DNA from: Hoeflea sp. IMCC20628
GTDB taxonomy: Bacteria > Pseudomonadota > Alphaproteobacteria > Rhizobiales > Rhizobiaceae
Direction of reading: 5' to 3'
DNA length: 64,000 nt
Assembly (NCBI RefSeq): GCF_001011155.1
Contig: NZ_CP011480.1
Span: forward strand, 1 to 64,000
Part shown: one piece after another, positions 15,373-24,476 of the stretch
How the letters are laid out: each line of letters starts with the position of its first letter
Numbering within the stretch: position 1 is the stretch's first letter
Notes under the pieces: generated by a model
Database searches by the model: none
What the model was told of the DNA's origin: nothing
Seen by the model: the letters and a program-made list of their open reading frames with translations, nothing else
Made by a program: the position numbers and the translations under genes

Positions 15373-18147
15373 TCACTTCTCCTGTTTGCGCAAGGCCAGG
15401 ATGGCCAACCCGGTGAACACGGGTCCGAACGCCGCCAGCCGTATTAGCGCCCCCGAAAGATCAGCCAGCCCCAGTCCTTTGGTGAATGTGCCGACGCTGA
15501 CCGCCATGTACCAAGTCGTCGGCCAAAGGCTGCCCAGAATCCGTGCTGGTCCCTCCAGCGATGATACCGGGGTCATCATGCCGGAAAACTGCAACGTCGG
15601 CATCACTGACAGGATCGTGCTGGCAAAAACTGCCGTGACTTGCGTGGAGGACATCATTGACACCAGAAGCCCAAACCCGGTAGCCGCCACCGAATACATC
15701 AATGCGGCGAGAAGCAGAACCAGCGGATCGCCGCGCAGTGGCACCCCCAGCACCAGCACCACAAGTGCCGTCAGGATGGCAAAGTTCAAAAGTGTGATGC
15801 CGATATAGACCAATTGCTTGCCGATCAGGAATTCGGCACGCCCGGTCGGGGTTACGTAGAAATTGGTTATCGTCCCGATCTCTTTTTCGCGGGCCACGCT
15901 GACAGCCATCAGGATGGCAGGAAACAGGAGCAACAAAAGCGGCGGGATTGAGGGGCCGATGGAGGGCAAGCTTTCCATCGCCGGATTGTAGCGAAAGCGA
16001 GGGATCATCTGTACCGGGCCCGAGTTGGGCTGCGCCAGCATGGCAAGTGCAGGTGCAGCACCCCCTGCATCGGCCAAGACCGATGTATGATTGCCCTGTA
16101 CATAGCTTTCTACAGTGCCGGCACGCGTGGTGTCGGTGCCGTCGATCAGCGCCGCGACTTCGGTCTCCATACCGCGCCGCAGATCCGCGCCGAAACCGGG
16201 TGGAATCTGCAACGCCAGCGTCAACTCGCCACTGATCATCCGCTGTTTCAACGCATTCGAATCCAGGATCGGTTCCCGGGTGAGAAACCAATGCGAATCC
16301 TCGAATGCCGAAAGATAGGCCCGACTTTCGGGGCTGCGGTCCTGATCCAGGGATGCGAAAGGAATATTGCGCACCTCCTGCGAAATGCCGAACGACATGA
16401 TCAACAGCAGCATGGCAGTGCCGAGGAAGGCAAAGGCCAGCCGCACCGGATCGCGCCGTACCTGCATTGCCTCGCGCGTGGTGTAGGCCAACAACCGGCG
16501 CAGGCTGAAGCCACTCACATTGCCGATGCTTTCGGATGTGGAAACGAGTGCAGCGGTGCTGGCGGGTTCAGGCGGAATTTCGGCCGAAATATAGGCGATG
16601 AACGCTTCTTCCAGCGACGGCGCCTTGCGTGAAGCGATGATTGCGTCCGGGCTGTCGGTGACAAGCACCTTACCCGCATGCATCAGCGAAATACGGTCGC
16701 AGCGCATTGCCTCGTCCATGAAATGGGTCGAGACAAAGATCGTCACCTGATCGTTTCGCGACAGATTCAGCAAGAGCTTCCAGAAATCATCGCGCGCCTG
16801 AGGATCGACGCCCGATGTCGGTTCGTCGAGGATCAGGATTTCGGGCGCATGGATCACCGCCACCGCCAATGAAAGCCGTTGGCGCAGGCCCAGAGGCAAC
16901 GAATCGGCTCGCTGATCGAGATACTCTTCAAGCTCGAAAAGCGGCACCAGATCCAGCATGCGCTGGTCAGTCAGCGCCCGGCCCAGGTGAAACAGCCGCG
17001 CATGCAACAACAGGTTTTCGCGAACGCTCAACTCGCCATAAAGTGAAAACGCCTGCGACATGAAACCGACGCGGCGGCGGGCCTGCGGGTCCTGTGCATC
17101 GACTGGACGACCGAATATCCACGCGTCGCCTTCGGTTGCTGGTAAAAGCCCGGTCAGCATCTTCATTGTGGTGGTCTTGCCACAGCCATTTGAACCGAGA
17201 AAGCCGAAGATCTCGCCGCGAGCGATGTCGAAATTGACCTTGTCAACGGCGGTAAAATCGCCAAAGCGTCGGGTCAGGTTCCGCGCCCGGATTGCGGGTT
17301 CCTCGGTTGGGCGCGGGGTGGTCTGCTGATCTGCCGGCACGGCGGGTTCCGCCGCGGGACTGCCGGTTGCCGTTTCAACATCGTCCTGCAACAGCGCAAC
17401 ATAGGCCGCACCGACTGAATCGGTTGCGGTCTGTTGCATCAGACCGGCGGGGCTGGCGTCGGCCAGAACACGGCCCGCGTTCATCGCAACAAGATGGTCA
17501 AAGCGCGCAGCTTCCTCCATGTAGGCGGTGGAAACCAGTACGCTCATCTGCGGACGATCGGCGCGAATTGCGTCGATCAAATCCCAGAACTGGCGACGCG
17601 ACAACGGATCGACCCCGGTCGTTGGTTCATCCAGCAGCAGGAAGTCGGGATCGTGGATCAACGCCGAACACAGGCCCAGCTTCTGCTTCATCCCCCCCGA
17701 AAGCTTGCCTGCCGGGCGGTCGAGAAAGGGGTGTAATCCAGTGGCTCGGGTCAGCCGCTCGATGCGCCTGGCGCGTTCGGCCCGGTTTAGTCCGAAGAGT
17801 TTGCCGAAAAACTCGAGATTCTCGCGCAATGACAGGTCATGGTAAAGGTTGCGCCCCAGCCCTTGCGGCATGTAGGCAATGCGTCCACCGATGGCAGCAC
17901 GGTGGCCTGCGTCGGCCATGCTGCCCCCAAGGGTCTGGACTGTGCCTTCTTGCAGCCGTTTGGCACCTGCGATCAGTCCCATCAGCGTCGACTTTCCAAC
18001 CCCGTCGGGACCGATCAACCCGATCATCCGCCCGGCGGGCAAGACAAGCGTCACACCGTCCAGCGCCGTGACCTTGCCGAATCGGTGACTGACCTGCTCA
18101 AGCCGAGCGACAGGATCGGTCTGTCCAGCCGTTATTTGAGCTGTCAT
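15373..18147 (-). CDS. rbbA: RbbA-like ABC ATPase-permease fusion
   Basis: 924 residues from the ATG at 18147, which overlaps the adaptor stop. Two ABC domains precede an ABC-2 membrane domain. Domain 1: LIGPDGVGKSTL near 45, LSGGMKQKLGLC, LLLDEPTTGVD. Domain 2: FLGSNGCGKTTTMK near 318, LPLGLRQRLSLAVA, LILDEPTSGVD. Membrane helices follow from about 555. GPDGVGKS is characteristic of RbbA, which in E. coli binds ribosomes and stimulates ATPase-linked steps of elongation, while the family layout is that of an exporter. Both roles remain possible here. Confidence 0.9.
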   Translation of the reverse strand: MTAQITAGQTDPVARLEQVSHRFGKVTALDGVTLVLPAGRMIGLIGPDGVGKSTLMGLIAGAKRLQEGTVQTLGGSMADAGHRAAIGGRIAYMPQGLGRNLYHDLSLRENLEFFGKLFGLNRAERARRIERLTRATGLHPFLDRPAGKLSGGMKQKLGLCSALIHDPDFLLLDEPTTGVDPLSRRQFWDLIDAIRADRPQMSVLVSTAYMEEAARFDHLVAMNAGRVLADASPAGLMQQTATDSVGAAYVALLQDDVETATGSPAAEPAVPADQQTTPRPTEEPAIRARNLTRRFGDFTAVDKVNFDIARGEIFGFLGSNGCGKTTTMKMLTGLLPATEGDAWIFGRPVDAQDPQARRRVGFMSQAFSLYGELSVRENLLLHARLFHLGRALTDQRMLDLVPLFELEEYLDQRADSLPLGLRQRLSLAVAVIHAPEILILDEPTSGVDPQARDDFWKLLLNLSRNDQVTIFVSTHFMDEAMRCDRISLMHAGKVLVTDSPDAIIASRKAPSLEEAFIAYISAEIPPEPASTAALVSTSESIGNVSGFSLRRLLAYTTREAMQVRRDPVRLAFAFLGTAMLLLIMSFGISQEVRNIPFASLDQDRSPESRAYLSAFEDSHWFLTREPILDSNALKQRMISGELTLALQIPPGFGADLRRGMETEVAALIDGTDTTRAGTVESYVQGNHTSVLADAGGAAPALAMLAQPNSGPVQMIPRFRYNPAMESLPSIGPSIPPLLLLLFPAILMAVSVAREKEIGTITNFYVTPTGRAEFLIGKQLVYIGITLLNFAILTALVVLVLGVPLRGDPLVLLLAALMYSVAATGFGLLVSMMSSTQVTAVFASTILSVMPTLQFSGMMTPVSSLEGPARILGSLWPTTWYMAVSVGTFTKGLGLADLSGALIRLAAFGPVFTGLAILALRKQEK

Positions 18148-19178
18148 GGCTTGGTCAGCATTGCTGGGGCAGCGAGCGACACCGTGGCAAGCGGAGGCGT
18201 CAACCCGGCAGGCCACTCTGGCAGACTGCCGTCGGCCTGCACCAACCGCACCCAAGCGAGGCCGCGCACTCCGGTCTTTACCTGATTGATGCGCGAGGCC
18301 ACCAATTCGGGCGGTATGCGCACGCGCACACGGAACATCAGGTTTTCGCGCTCGGTCAGGGTTTCCACCTGCTTGGGGGTGAACTGCGCCTGCGGCGAGA
18401 CAAACACCACCGTTGCCGGGATTGCAATATCGGGCACGATATCGGCCACGATGCGTGCCTCGTCCCCGATACGCACGCGGGGTGCCTCGCTCGCGGGCAG
18501 GAAGAATTCCATGTAGACATCCTCAAGGCTGACAAGCGTCAGAATCTTTCCGCCGCTGCCCAAAACTTCGCCGGGTTGCGCCAAGCGGTACAGTACCCGC
18601 GCGGCGCCACTAGCATAAAGCGTTGCATCTTCGATGCGCGCCGCAATCTCGGTCCGGGAAGCCGCCTCTGCTTCGACGGCGCGCTCCTGCGCGTACTGCG
18701 TGGCCTCGGCTGCGGTCAATCCAGCCTCAGCTACCTGCGTTTCGGTGCGCCGGATATCTCGATCCTGGAGCGAACCCACGTTGCGTTCGGTCAGTGTTTC
18801 GGCGCGGGTCTGTTCGCTTTGCGCCAGCGCCAGCCGAGCGCGGGCTTCGACCACATGGGCGGCGGCGACCCCAACGCCGGCTTTGGCGCTGGCCACTGCT
18901 GCATCGGACCGGGCCAGTTGCGCACGCAACTCCGCCGTATCCATAACGGCCAACACATCACCCGACTGCACAAGATCGCCCTCGCGCACCCGGATTTCCG
19001 CCACCCGTCCCGCCAGCCGCGGCGATATGTCGATCAGATCTGCCTCGATCCGGCCATTGCCGCGAGCAAAACCTTCGGGCGGCAGGTCAGACGGCTTCAG
19101 CAGGACAGTCCAGGCTCCGAAGCCCAGAAACCCGGCAAGTGCAATCAGCACGATTGCTATCGATATCTTGCGTGACAT
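18144..19178 (-). CDS. HlyD-family periplasmic adaptor, YhiI-like
   Basis: 344 residues. A single N-terminal membrane anchor (ISIAIVLIALAGFLGFGAWTVLL), a biotinyl-lipoyl half-motif (PRLAGRVAEIRVREGDLVQSGDVLA), a long Ala/Arg/Glu coiled coil at about 80-185, then a beta-barrel domain. It would link the RbbA/YhhJ inner-membrane parts to the envelope. AAAAGGAGA precedes the ATG. Its stop overlaps the rbbA start by 4 bp and the LOG gene lies 41 bp upstream. Confidence 0.88.
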   Translation of the reverse strand: MSRKISIAIVLIALAGFLGFGAWTVLLKPSDLPPEGFARGNGRIEADLIDISPRLAGRVAEIRVREGDLVQSGDVLAVMDTAELRAQLARSDAAVASAKAGVGVAAAHVVEARARLALAQSEQTRAETLTERNVGSLQDRDIRRTETQVAEAGLTAAEATQYAQERAVEAEAASRTEIAARIEDATLYASGAARVLYRLAQPGEVLGSGGKILTLVSLEDVYMEFFLPASEAPRVRIGDEARIVADIVPDIAIPATVVFVSPQAQFTPKQVETLTERENLMFRVRVRIPPELVASRINQVKTGVRGLAWVRLVQADGSLPEWPAGLTPPLATVSLAAPAMLTKP

Positions 19179-19218
19179 CAGTCATGTCTCCTTTTGGTCC
19201 TTTCACAGTCGGGCGCAG

Positions 19219-20001
19219 TCATTCCGGTGGCCGTCCGTGATAGAATTCCTGTAGTGCCGTTACCGCTTCCTCAGCGGTCTCGACCAGGGTGAACAAAGCT
19301 TTGTCGGCCGGCGAAATCATGCCTTCCTCAATCAGGAAGTCGAAATTGATTGCCTGTCGCCAGAACGCGGCTCCGAGCAATACTATAGGGATCGCTGGCA
19401 TCTTGCCGGTCTGCACGAGAGTCAGAATCTCGAACAGTTCATCGAGTGTGCCGAAACCGCCGGGAAAGGCCACCATCGCTTTTGCTCGCAACGCGAAATG
19501 CATCTTGCGGATCGCAAAATAGCGAAAGCGGAAAGCCAGATCGGGGGTGATAAAGGGATTGGGCTCTTGTTCATGCGGCAAGGTGATGTTGAGCCCGATT
19601 GAGCGCGCACCAACCTCCCAGGCCCCGCGGTTCGCCGCCTCCATGATGCCGGGGCCGCCGCCCGTGACGACAACAAAATCCTGTCGCTGCTCTTTCTGAA
19701 ACCTTTGCGACACCAGCGCAGCGAAACGCCGGGCTTCCTCAAGATAGCCGGCCTGGCGCTGGCAGCAGTCACTGTTGGGGTCCCCAAAATCCTGTCGGAT
19801 ACGAGCGCTGCCGAATACCACAACGGTGGAGCCTATGCCGTGTCGACGCATTGCTCGCTCGGCTTTGATCAACTCAAGCTGAAGGCGCAGAGGGCGCAAA
19901 TCGTCTTCGTCCAATAGTGCAAGATCTTCCTCTGCCAGCCGGTAGGACGGGTTGGAAATTATTTCCGCCAACATCTCTGCACGCTCGGATCCGGTTGTCA
20001 T
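19219..20001 (-). CDS. LOG-family (TIGR00730) Rossmann protein
   Basis: 260 residues from the ATG at 20001 behind AAGGTGG; it overlaps the preceding stop. The nucleotide-binding Rossmann fold shows as VVVFGSARIRQD, VVVTGGGPGIMEAANRGAWE and the LOG motif FPGGFGTLDELFEILTLVQTGK. Family members hydrolyse nucleoside 5'-monophosphates (cytokinin-riboside or AMP/IMP phosphoribohydrolase). The long N-terminal helical part is typical of the bacterial AMP-nucleosidase-like group. Cytosolic; its substrate in this operon is unknown. Confidence 0.88.
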   Translation of the reverse strand: MTTGSERAEMLAEIISNPSYRLAEEDLALLDEDDLRPLRLQLELIKAERAMRRHGIGSTVVVFGSARIRQDFGDPNSDCCQRQAGYLEEARRFAALVSQRFQKEQRQDFVVVTGGGPGIMEAANRGAWEVGARSIGLNITLPHEQEPNPFITPDLAFRFRYFAIRKMHFALRAKAMVAFPGGFGTLDELFEILTLVQTGKMPAIPIVLLGAAFWRQAINFDFLIEEGMISPADKALFTLVETAEEAVTALQEFYHGRPPE

Positions 20002-21428
20002 TTGTCCACCTTTCGGGAAGCGTCCAAAGGCCAGTCGAAGGTATCTCCAAGGCTGGGGACCGAGACCGTCCACCCAAACTCGGTACCCAATGCCTCGGCA
20101 AAGAAATTGGCGGCATGCTCTTCGCCGTGCGTAATGAAGACCTGCCCCGGAGGGGCCCTAAACCCGGACGCCCAATCCAGCAATGCGGGTCGGTCGGCAT
20201 GGGCGGAAAATCCGTTGAGCGTATGCACAGAAGCGCGCACCGGGACGTCTTCGCCGAAAATCCGCACCCGCTTCACGCCGTCAACCAGGCGACGGCCAAG
20301 CGTCCCCTGCGCCTGAAACCCTGTTATCAGAACAGCACATTCCGGACGCGGCAGGTTTTGAAGAAGATGATGTCGGATACGCCCGGCAGTGCACATGCCG
20401 CTTGCCGAAATGATGATTGCGCCAGAACGGATCCTGTTAATCGCTTTTGACTCATCAACACTGGCAGTGAAATGCATCATGGGCAGGTTGACGCCCTTGT
20501 TGTGCCAGCCCGCAAGTCCGCGCGCCTGTTCATCAAACAGATCTAGATGCTGTTTGGTAATCTGGGTGGCGCGGTCAGCCATCGGCGAATCGATGAAAAT
20601 CGACAAATCGTGCAGGCGTCCCTGTCTAGTCAGGTTGTTCAGGTGATAAAGGATTTCCTGGGTTCGCCCGACAGCAAAGGCCGGTATGATCACATTGCCG
20701 CCACGTTGGTGGGTCTCATTGATGATCGTAACCATTTCGTCGATTGTGGCGACCTGATCGCGGTGGGCCCTGTCCCCGTAAGTCGATTCCATCACCAGAA
20801 TATCGGCTTCGGCGATGCGGGTAGGGTCGCGCAATATGGCCCGGCCCGGCTGGCCAACATCGCCGCTGAATACCAGCTTCACCGGGCTGCCCGCTTCATC
20901 TATCAACAGCTCAAGTATTGCCGAACCAAGAATATGGCCAGCATCGCGGAAAGTGCATGCGACATTGGAGTGAAGGGTGATTTTTTCATCGTAGTTGACG
21001 CGTCGAATCTGGCGCAAGCAGTTTTTGGCATCTTCCATCGTATAGATCGGCGGGGCCGGTGTCGCACGCGCTGGTTTCCGTTTGCGGTTACTGCGCGCTG
21101 CCCGTTCAGCTTCCGCCTCTTGGATGTGGGCGCTGTCCGGCAGCATTACCTCCAGCAGATCACCGGTGGCCGCAGTCGTGAATATAGGGCCGCTGAATCC
21201 CTTGCGCGTCAGCTTTGGCAAGAGCCCGCTGTGGTCAATATGGGCGTGGGTCAGCAGCACGAAATCCAGCGTTTTTGGATCAAACGCGAAGGATTGGCGA
21301 TTGCGTGCCTCGGCAGTACGCCCACCCTGCACCATGCCGCAATCGACGAGAAAGCACAGTGTCCCGGTCTCGATCAGATAGCACGATCCCGTTACTTCTC
21401 GCGCAGCGCCTAAGAACGTCAGTTTCAT
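19998..21428 (-). CDS. Beta-CASP metallo-beta-lactamase (RNA-processing nuclease type)
   Basis: 476 residues. MBL domain motifs: FLGAAREVTGSCYLIE, VDCGMVQGG, LLTHAHIDHSGLLPKL, DAGHILGSA, FSGDVGQP. Beta-CASP motifs: VMESTYGDR, IPAFAVGRTQEIL and the C-terminal SASGMCTAGRIRHHL with NGFSAHADRPALL and FITHGEE. All zinc ligands are present. Relatives are 3'-end processing endonucleases or 5'-exonucleases acting on RNA. It is second in the operon after TetR, overlapping by 4 bp, and precedes LOG. Co-transcription with RbbA hints at RNA or ribosome-linked stress, which is inference. Confidence 0.9.
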   Translation of the reverse strand: MKLTFLGAAREVTGSCYLIETGTLCFLVDCGMVQGGRTAEARNRQSFAFDPKTLDFVLLTHAHIDHSGLLPKLTRKGFSGPIFTTAATGDLLEVMLPDSAHIQEAEAERAARSNRKRKPARATPAPPIYTMEDAKNCLRQIRRVNYDEKITLHSNVACTFRDAGHILGSAILELLIDEAGSPVKLVFSGDVGQPGRAILRDPTRIAEADILVMESTYGDRAHRDQVATIDEMVTIINETHQRGGNVIIPAFAVGRTQEILYHLNNLTRQGRLHDLSIFIDSPMADRATQITKQHLDLFDEQARGLAGWHNKGVNLPMMHFTASVDESKAINRIRSGAIIISASGMCTAGRIRHHLLQNLPRPECAVLITGFQAQGTLGRRLVDGVKRVRIFGEDVPVRASVHTLNGFSAHADRPALLDWASGFRAPPGQVFITHGEEHAANFFAEALGTEFGWTVSVPSLGDTFDWPLDASRKVDK

Positions 21429-22051
21429 CCTCTTTCCTCCGTCCTGGTCTCATCGTGCAGGATGCCGGCGCGATAAATAGCAAAGACCCGCGGCGCATCG
21501 GTCCGCATCTGGTCCTGGTCGCCACTGATCAGGGCCTGCACCACCAGGCCCTGAATCATGCCGAGAAAAAGGGTCGCAGCGGCAGCCTCGTCGAGACCGG
21601 CCGGTAGGGCGCCGGAACTTCGGCCTGCGGCCAATATGCGGCGAAGCCGGGTGGCGTAGTTGGAGGTCAGGGCATGCGCGGCTAGTTTGGCAGGGGTTGT
21701 CCCGGTGCGCTGGAGCTGCCCCATCAGGATCCGCGGGGCACCGGGGTGTTCGGCCACAAAGGCAATATGCGCCATGAACATCGCCTCCAGGGCGGCGACC
21801 GGATCGGACTCACCGCCGGCAACCTTGTCGATGCGCTCAAACAGGCGATCAGAAACCCAGTTCATAACGTCTCGCCAAATGGCATCCTTGGTCGGAAAAT
21901 GCCGAAACAGGGCACCTTGGCTGAGTTTCATCCGCCCCGCGATTGCGGTGGTGGTGATGTCCTCGGGGCTCTTTATGGCAGCGAGATCTATGACCGCCTC
22001 GACAGCTTCGTTGCGTCGTTTTTCGGTTGGTAGGTGTTTTGCGCGGGGCAT
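21425..22051 (-). CDS. TetR-family repressor
   Basis: 208 residues. The N-terminal helix-turn-helix reads EAVIDLAAIKSPEDITTTAIAGRMKLSQGALFRHFPTKDAIW, followed by the helical ligand domain. First gene of the minus-strand operon. A palindromic site lies just upstream (22067-22082) and the divergent gene at 22236 starts 184 bp away, so both directions may be controlled. Confidence 0.9.
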   Translation of the reverse strand: MPRAKHLPTEKRRNEAVEAVIDLAAIKSPEDITTTAIAGRMKLSQGALFRHFPTKDAIWRDVMNWVSDRLFERIDKVAGGESDPVAALEAMFMAHIAFVAEHPGAPRILMGQLQRTGTTPAKLAAHALTSNYATRLRRILAAGRSSGALPAGLDEAAAATLFLGMIQGLVVQALISGDQDQMRTDAPRVFAIYRAGILHDETRTEERG

Positions 22052-22066
22052 ATGAAGAATCCAAAA

Positions 22067-22082
22067 AAGTGAACGCTCACTT
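22067..22082. promoter_or_regulatory. Candidate TetR operator
   Basis: AAGTGA (22067-22072) and TCACTT (22077-22082) are perfect 6-bp arms around ACGC, 15 bp before the tetR start. AAGTGAG recurs at 22169-22175, near the divergent promoter, as a possible second half-site. Confidence 0.6.
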
Positions 22083-22235
22083 ACTAAACCAGTTTATTGA
22101 CTTTTCAAACCATTTTCTCTAGAATTCTACGAAATTCGACACTTATCAGACGAAATTGACGCTTTACAAAGTGAGTGAGCTATTACATATATGACGATGT
22201 AAATATGCAGACCCATATGATCTAGGTATTCCACA

Positions 22236-22592
22236 ATGAGCTATGTCGCCAACTTCCCCCGAATTTTACTGCTGACCGCGGGCATACTTGCTGCCGGCCC
22301 GGTTCTGGCTGACACACTGACCCAGGCACAGATCGCCGATCAGATTATTGGCAAGGATCTGGCTGGCCAACGCAACGGCATGACCGTGCGGCTGCGCTAC
22401 AATGCCGATGGCAGTGTAGCAATGAAGGCGGCCTTCATAACTGGCGCCGGCACATGGACTTTCGCGGGCGACGGGCTCTGCATGACGATGACGAAAGGGC
22501 CGAAGCGCGGCAAAACCTGCACCGCCTTCGAGAATCTGGGAGGCGGGGCCTTTCGCAATTCAGAAGGGGTGACCCTGCGGGTCGGTAAGTGA
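22236..22592 (+). CDS. Small secreted protein of unknown function
   Basis: 118 residues with a clear signal peptide ending GPVLA-D (about residue 25). The mature part reads QIIGKDLAGQRNGMTVRLRYNADGSVAMKA, then WTFAGDGLCMTMTKGPKRGKTCTAFENLGGG with two Cys that may form a disulfide. It looks like a small beta-rich periplasmic domain. Divergent from tetR and possibly under its control. No family name recognised. Confidence 0.75.
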   Translation: MSYVANFPRILLLTAGILAAGPVLADTLTQAQIADQIIGKDLAGQRNGMTVRLRYNADGSVAMKAAFITGAGTWTFAGDGLCMTMTKGPKRGKTCTAFENLGGGAFRNSEGVTLRVGK

Positions 22593-22699
22593 CGCACGGC
22601 GGAAAATAGACCGGGTGCGGCGACAACGCCGGACATTGGTTTGCGCGATGCCGTATCGACCATTTCGTAATTTGACAGAGGCTGTTGGAGGTAATGGAA

Positions 22700-23092
22700 A
22701 TGACACGCAATCGACTGATTGGCACAGTGGCGATCGCTTTTGGCGTCTTGACACTGTGGTCCGGCGGAATGGTGCTTTTTGGGCCTGATGCAGTGCGTAC
22801 CGCTGCGGGGCGGGTTGTGCCCTTTGTGCTCTGGTTTAATTTCCTGTCGGGCGCCGTCTACATCGCCGCCGGGTTCGGTATTCTTCAGGGGCGCCGCTTC
22901 GGCAAGATGCTGGCAGGTGCTCTGGCCTTGGCATTGGCCGTGCTGTTTGCTGCTTTTCTTGCAAGAATCGCCGTTGGCCAGGAATGGGAAACCCGGACCT
23001 TGGGGGCGCTCACTCTGCGTTTCCTATTTTGGTGCCTGGCTGCTTGGGCGAGCGTGACCACGACAAAAATGAGCAGAACCGCCCGAAGCTGA
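22700..23092 (+). CDS. Small integral membrane protein
   Basis: 130 residues with four predicted membrane helices (IGTVAIAFGVLTLWSGGMVLF, VVPFVLWFNFLSGAVYIAAGFGIL, MLAGALALALAVLFAAFLA, FLFWCLAAWASVT). The ATG at 22700 is chosen because GGAGGT at 22687-22692 is spaced best for it; an ATG at 22694 is possible. No family recognised. It lies between the secreted protein and the RND operon on the same strand and may be co-transcribed. Confidence 0.75.
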   Translation: MTRNRLIGTVAIAFGVLTLWSGGMVLFGPDAVRTAAGRVVPFVLWFNFLSGAVYIAAGFGILQGRRFGKMLAGALALALAVLFAAFLARIAVGQEWETRTLGALTLRFLFWCLAAWASVTTTKMSRTARS

Positions 23093-23174
23093 GGCCGGGC
23101 TGCTTTCGCCGCCCTTCGCCCGACGGTTTGACGTGCCCCGACGCACGGGGTGCTGATTGAAAAGGAGACCGATC

Positions 23175-24476
23175 TTGCGTCGCAGTTCCGCTTTCTGGTT
23201 TCTCCCGCCGGTCGCGCTGGGAATAGCCGTTGCCGCTATCTTCATCATCCGGGCAGAGGGACCGGCACGCGTCGAGGAACCCGTCATGGGCCGCGCGGTG
23301 CGCACGGTGACACTGCAAACGGCCAACATCGCCCCGGTGGCGATGGGTTGGGGCAATGTGCAGGCGGCGGAAACCTGGACGGCTGTATCGGAAGTCAAGG
23401 GTCAGGTGATCTGGCGTCATCCAGATCTGGATAGCGGCAAGCTAATCGCCGGTGGCACAAAGGTGCTTGAGATCGATCCGACCGATTACCGTTTGGCCAT
23501 TGTCCAGGCGGAAGCCGACTTGGCCGCCTATGCCGCCGAAGCAGCGCAGATCGACGCTGAAGCGGAGAACACCGGCCGTATACTTGATCTGGAAGAAGCG
23601 CGACTGACGCTGTCGGAGGCCGAACTTGTGCGCAATCGCGATCTTCTGAAACGGGGAGTGGCGGCGCCGACCCGTGTCGACGAGGCCGAACGCGCAACCC
23701 TTCTGGCACGGCGCAGTGTCGTCGAGTTGAAAAACACGCTTGCGCTGATCGGGCCACGCCGTGACGCCCTGGCTGCGCAGAACGCCCGCACCAAAGCTGC
23801 CCTGGCCCGCAATCAACGTGACCTCGACCACACCACAATCACTACACCCTATGAAGTCAGGGTCACTAAGGTCGCAGTTGAACGTTTCCAGTATGTCAAT
23901 ATAGGACAGATTCTGGTGGCAACGGATGGTGTTTCGCAAGTTGAAGTGGTGGCGCAGCTGCCATTTGTCGCATTTCGGCGCCTGCTCTACGGCACAGACT
24001 TGATTGAGGATACGCTTGTTGCGATCCGCACAGGTCCGTCAAGCCGGATGTCGGCCAGCGTTCGGCTGGTGTCCGATCCAACCCAGACATGGCCTGCGAC
24101 CGTGACCCGCGTCGAAGGTGCGCTAGATGCGCGAGCGCGAACCATACCGGTTGTGGTGACGGTCGACGACCCCTATGGCAATTCCAATCCACCGCTGCGA
24201 CCGCCATTGTTGCCCAACATGCAAGTTGAGATAACACTCACCGGCGAAACCATTCCCGGCTCCCTCGTCATCCCGGAATACGCGCTGCATGGCGATCTGG
24301 TCTATCTTGCCAATGAACAGGATCAGCTCGAGCTGCGTCCGGTAACCGAAGCCTTTCGCCAGGGTGGACTTGTTGTGATCACCGAAGGCCTGGCAGCATC
24401 AGACCGCCTGATCCTTGATGATATCTCACCCGCTATTCCCGGCACCAAACTGTTGCCGGTCGAGGAGCAGCCATGA
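23175..24476 (+). CDS. RND efflux periplasmic adaptor (membrane fusion protein)
   Basis: 433 residues. The start is taken as TTG at 23175 because AAGGAGA at 23161-23167 is ideally spaced; the TTG at 23157 has no such site. An N-terminal signal/anchor (FWFLPPVALGIAVAAIFII) is followed by a lipoyl half (SEVKGQVIWRHPDLDSGKLIAGGTKVLEIDP), an Ala/Glu-rich coiled coil at about 110-210 and a beta-barrel. The stop overlaps the pump start by 4 bp. It links the pump to an outer-membrane channel, which is not encoded here. Confidence 0.88.
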   Translation: MRRSSAFWFLPPVALGIAVAAIFIIRAEGPARVEEPVMGRAVRTVTLQTANIAPVAMGWGNVQAAETWTAVSEVKGQVIWRHPDLDSGKLIAGGTKVLEIDPTDYRLAIVQAEADLAAYAAEAAQIDAEAENTGRILDLEEARLTLSEAELVRNRDLLKRGVAAPTRVDEAERATLLARRSVVELKNTLALIGPRRDALAAQNARTKAALARNQRDLDHTTITTPYEVRVTKVAVERFQYVNIGQILVATDGVSQVEVVAQLPFVAFRRLLYGTDLIEDTLVAIRTGPSSRMSASVRLVSDPTQTWPATVTRVEGALDARARTIPVVVTVDDPYGNSNPPLRPPLLPNMQVEITLTGETIPGSLVIPEYALHGDLVYLANEQDQLELRPVTEAFRQGGLVVITEGLAASDRLILDDISPAIPGTKLLPVEEQP

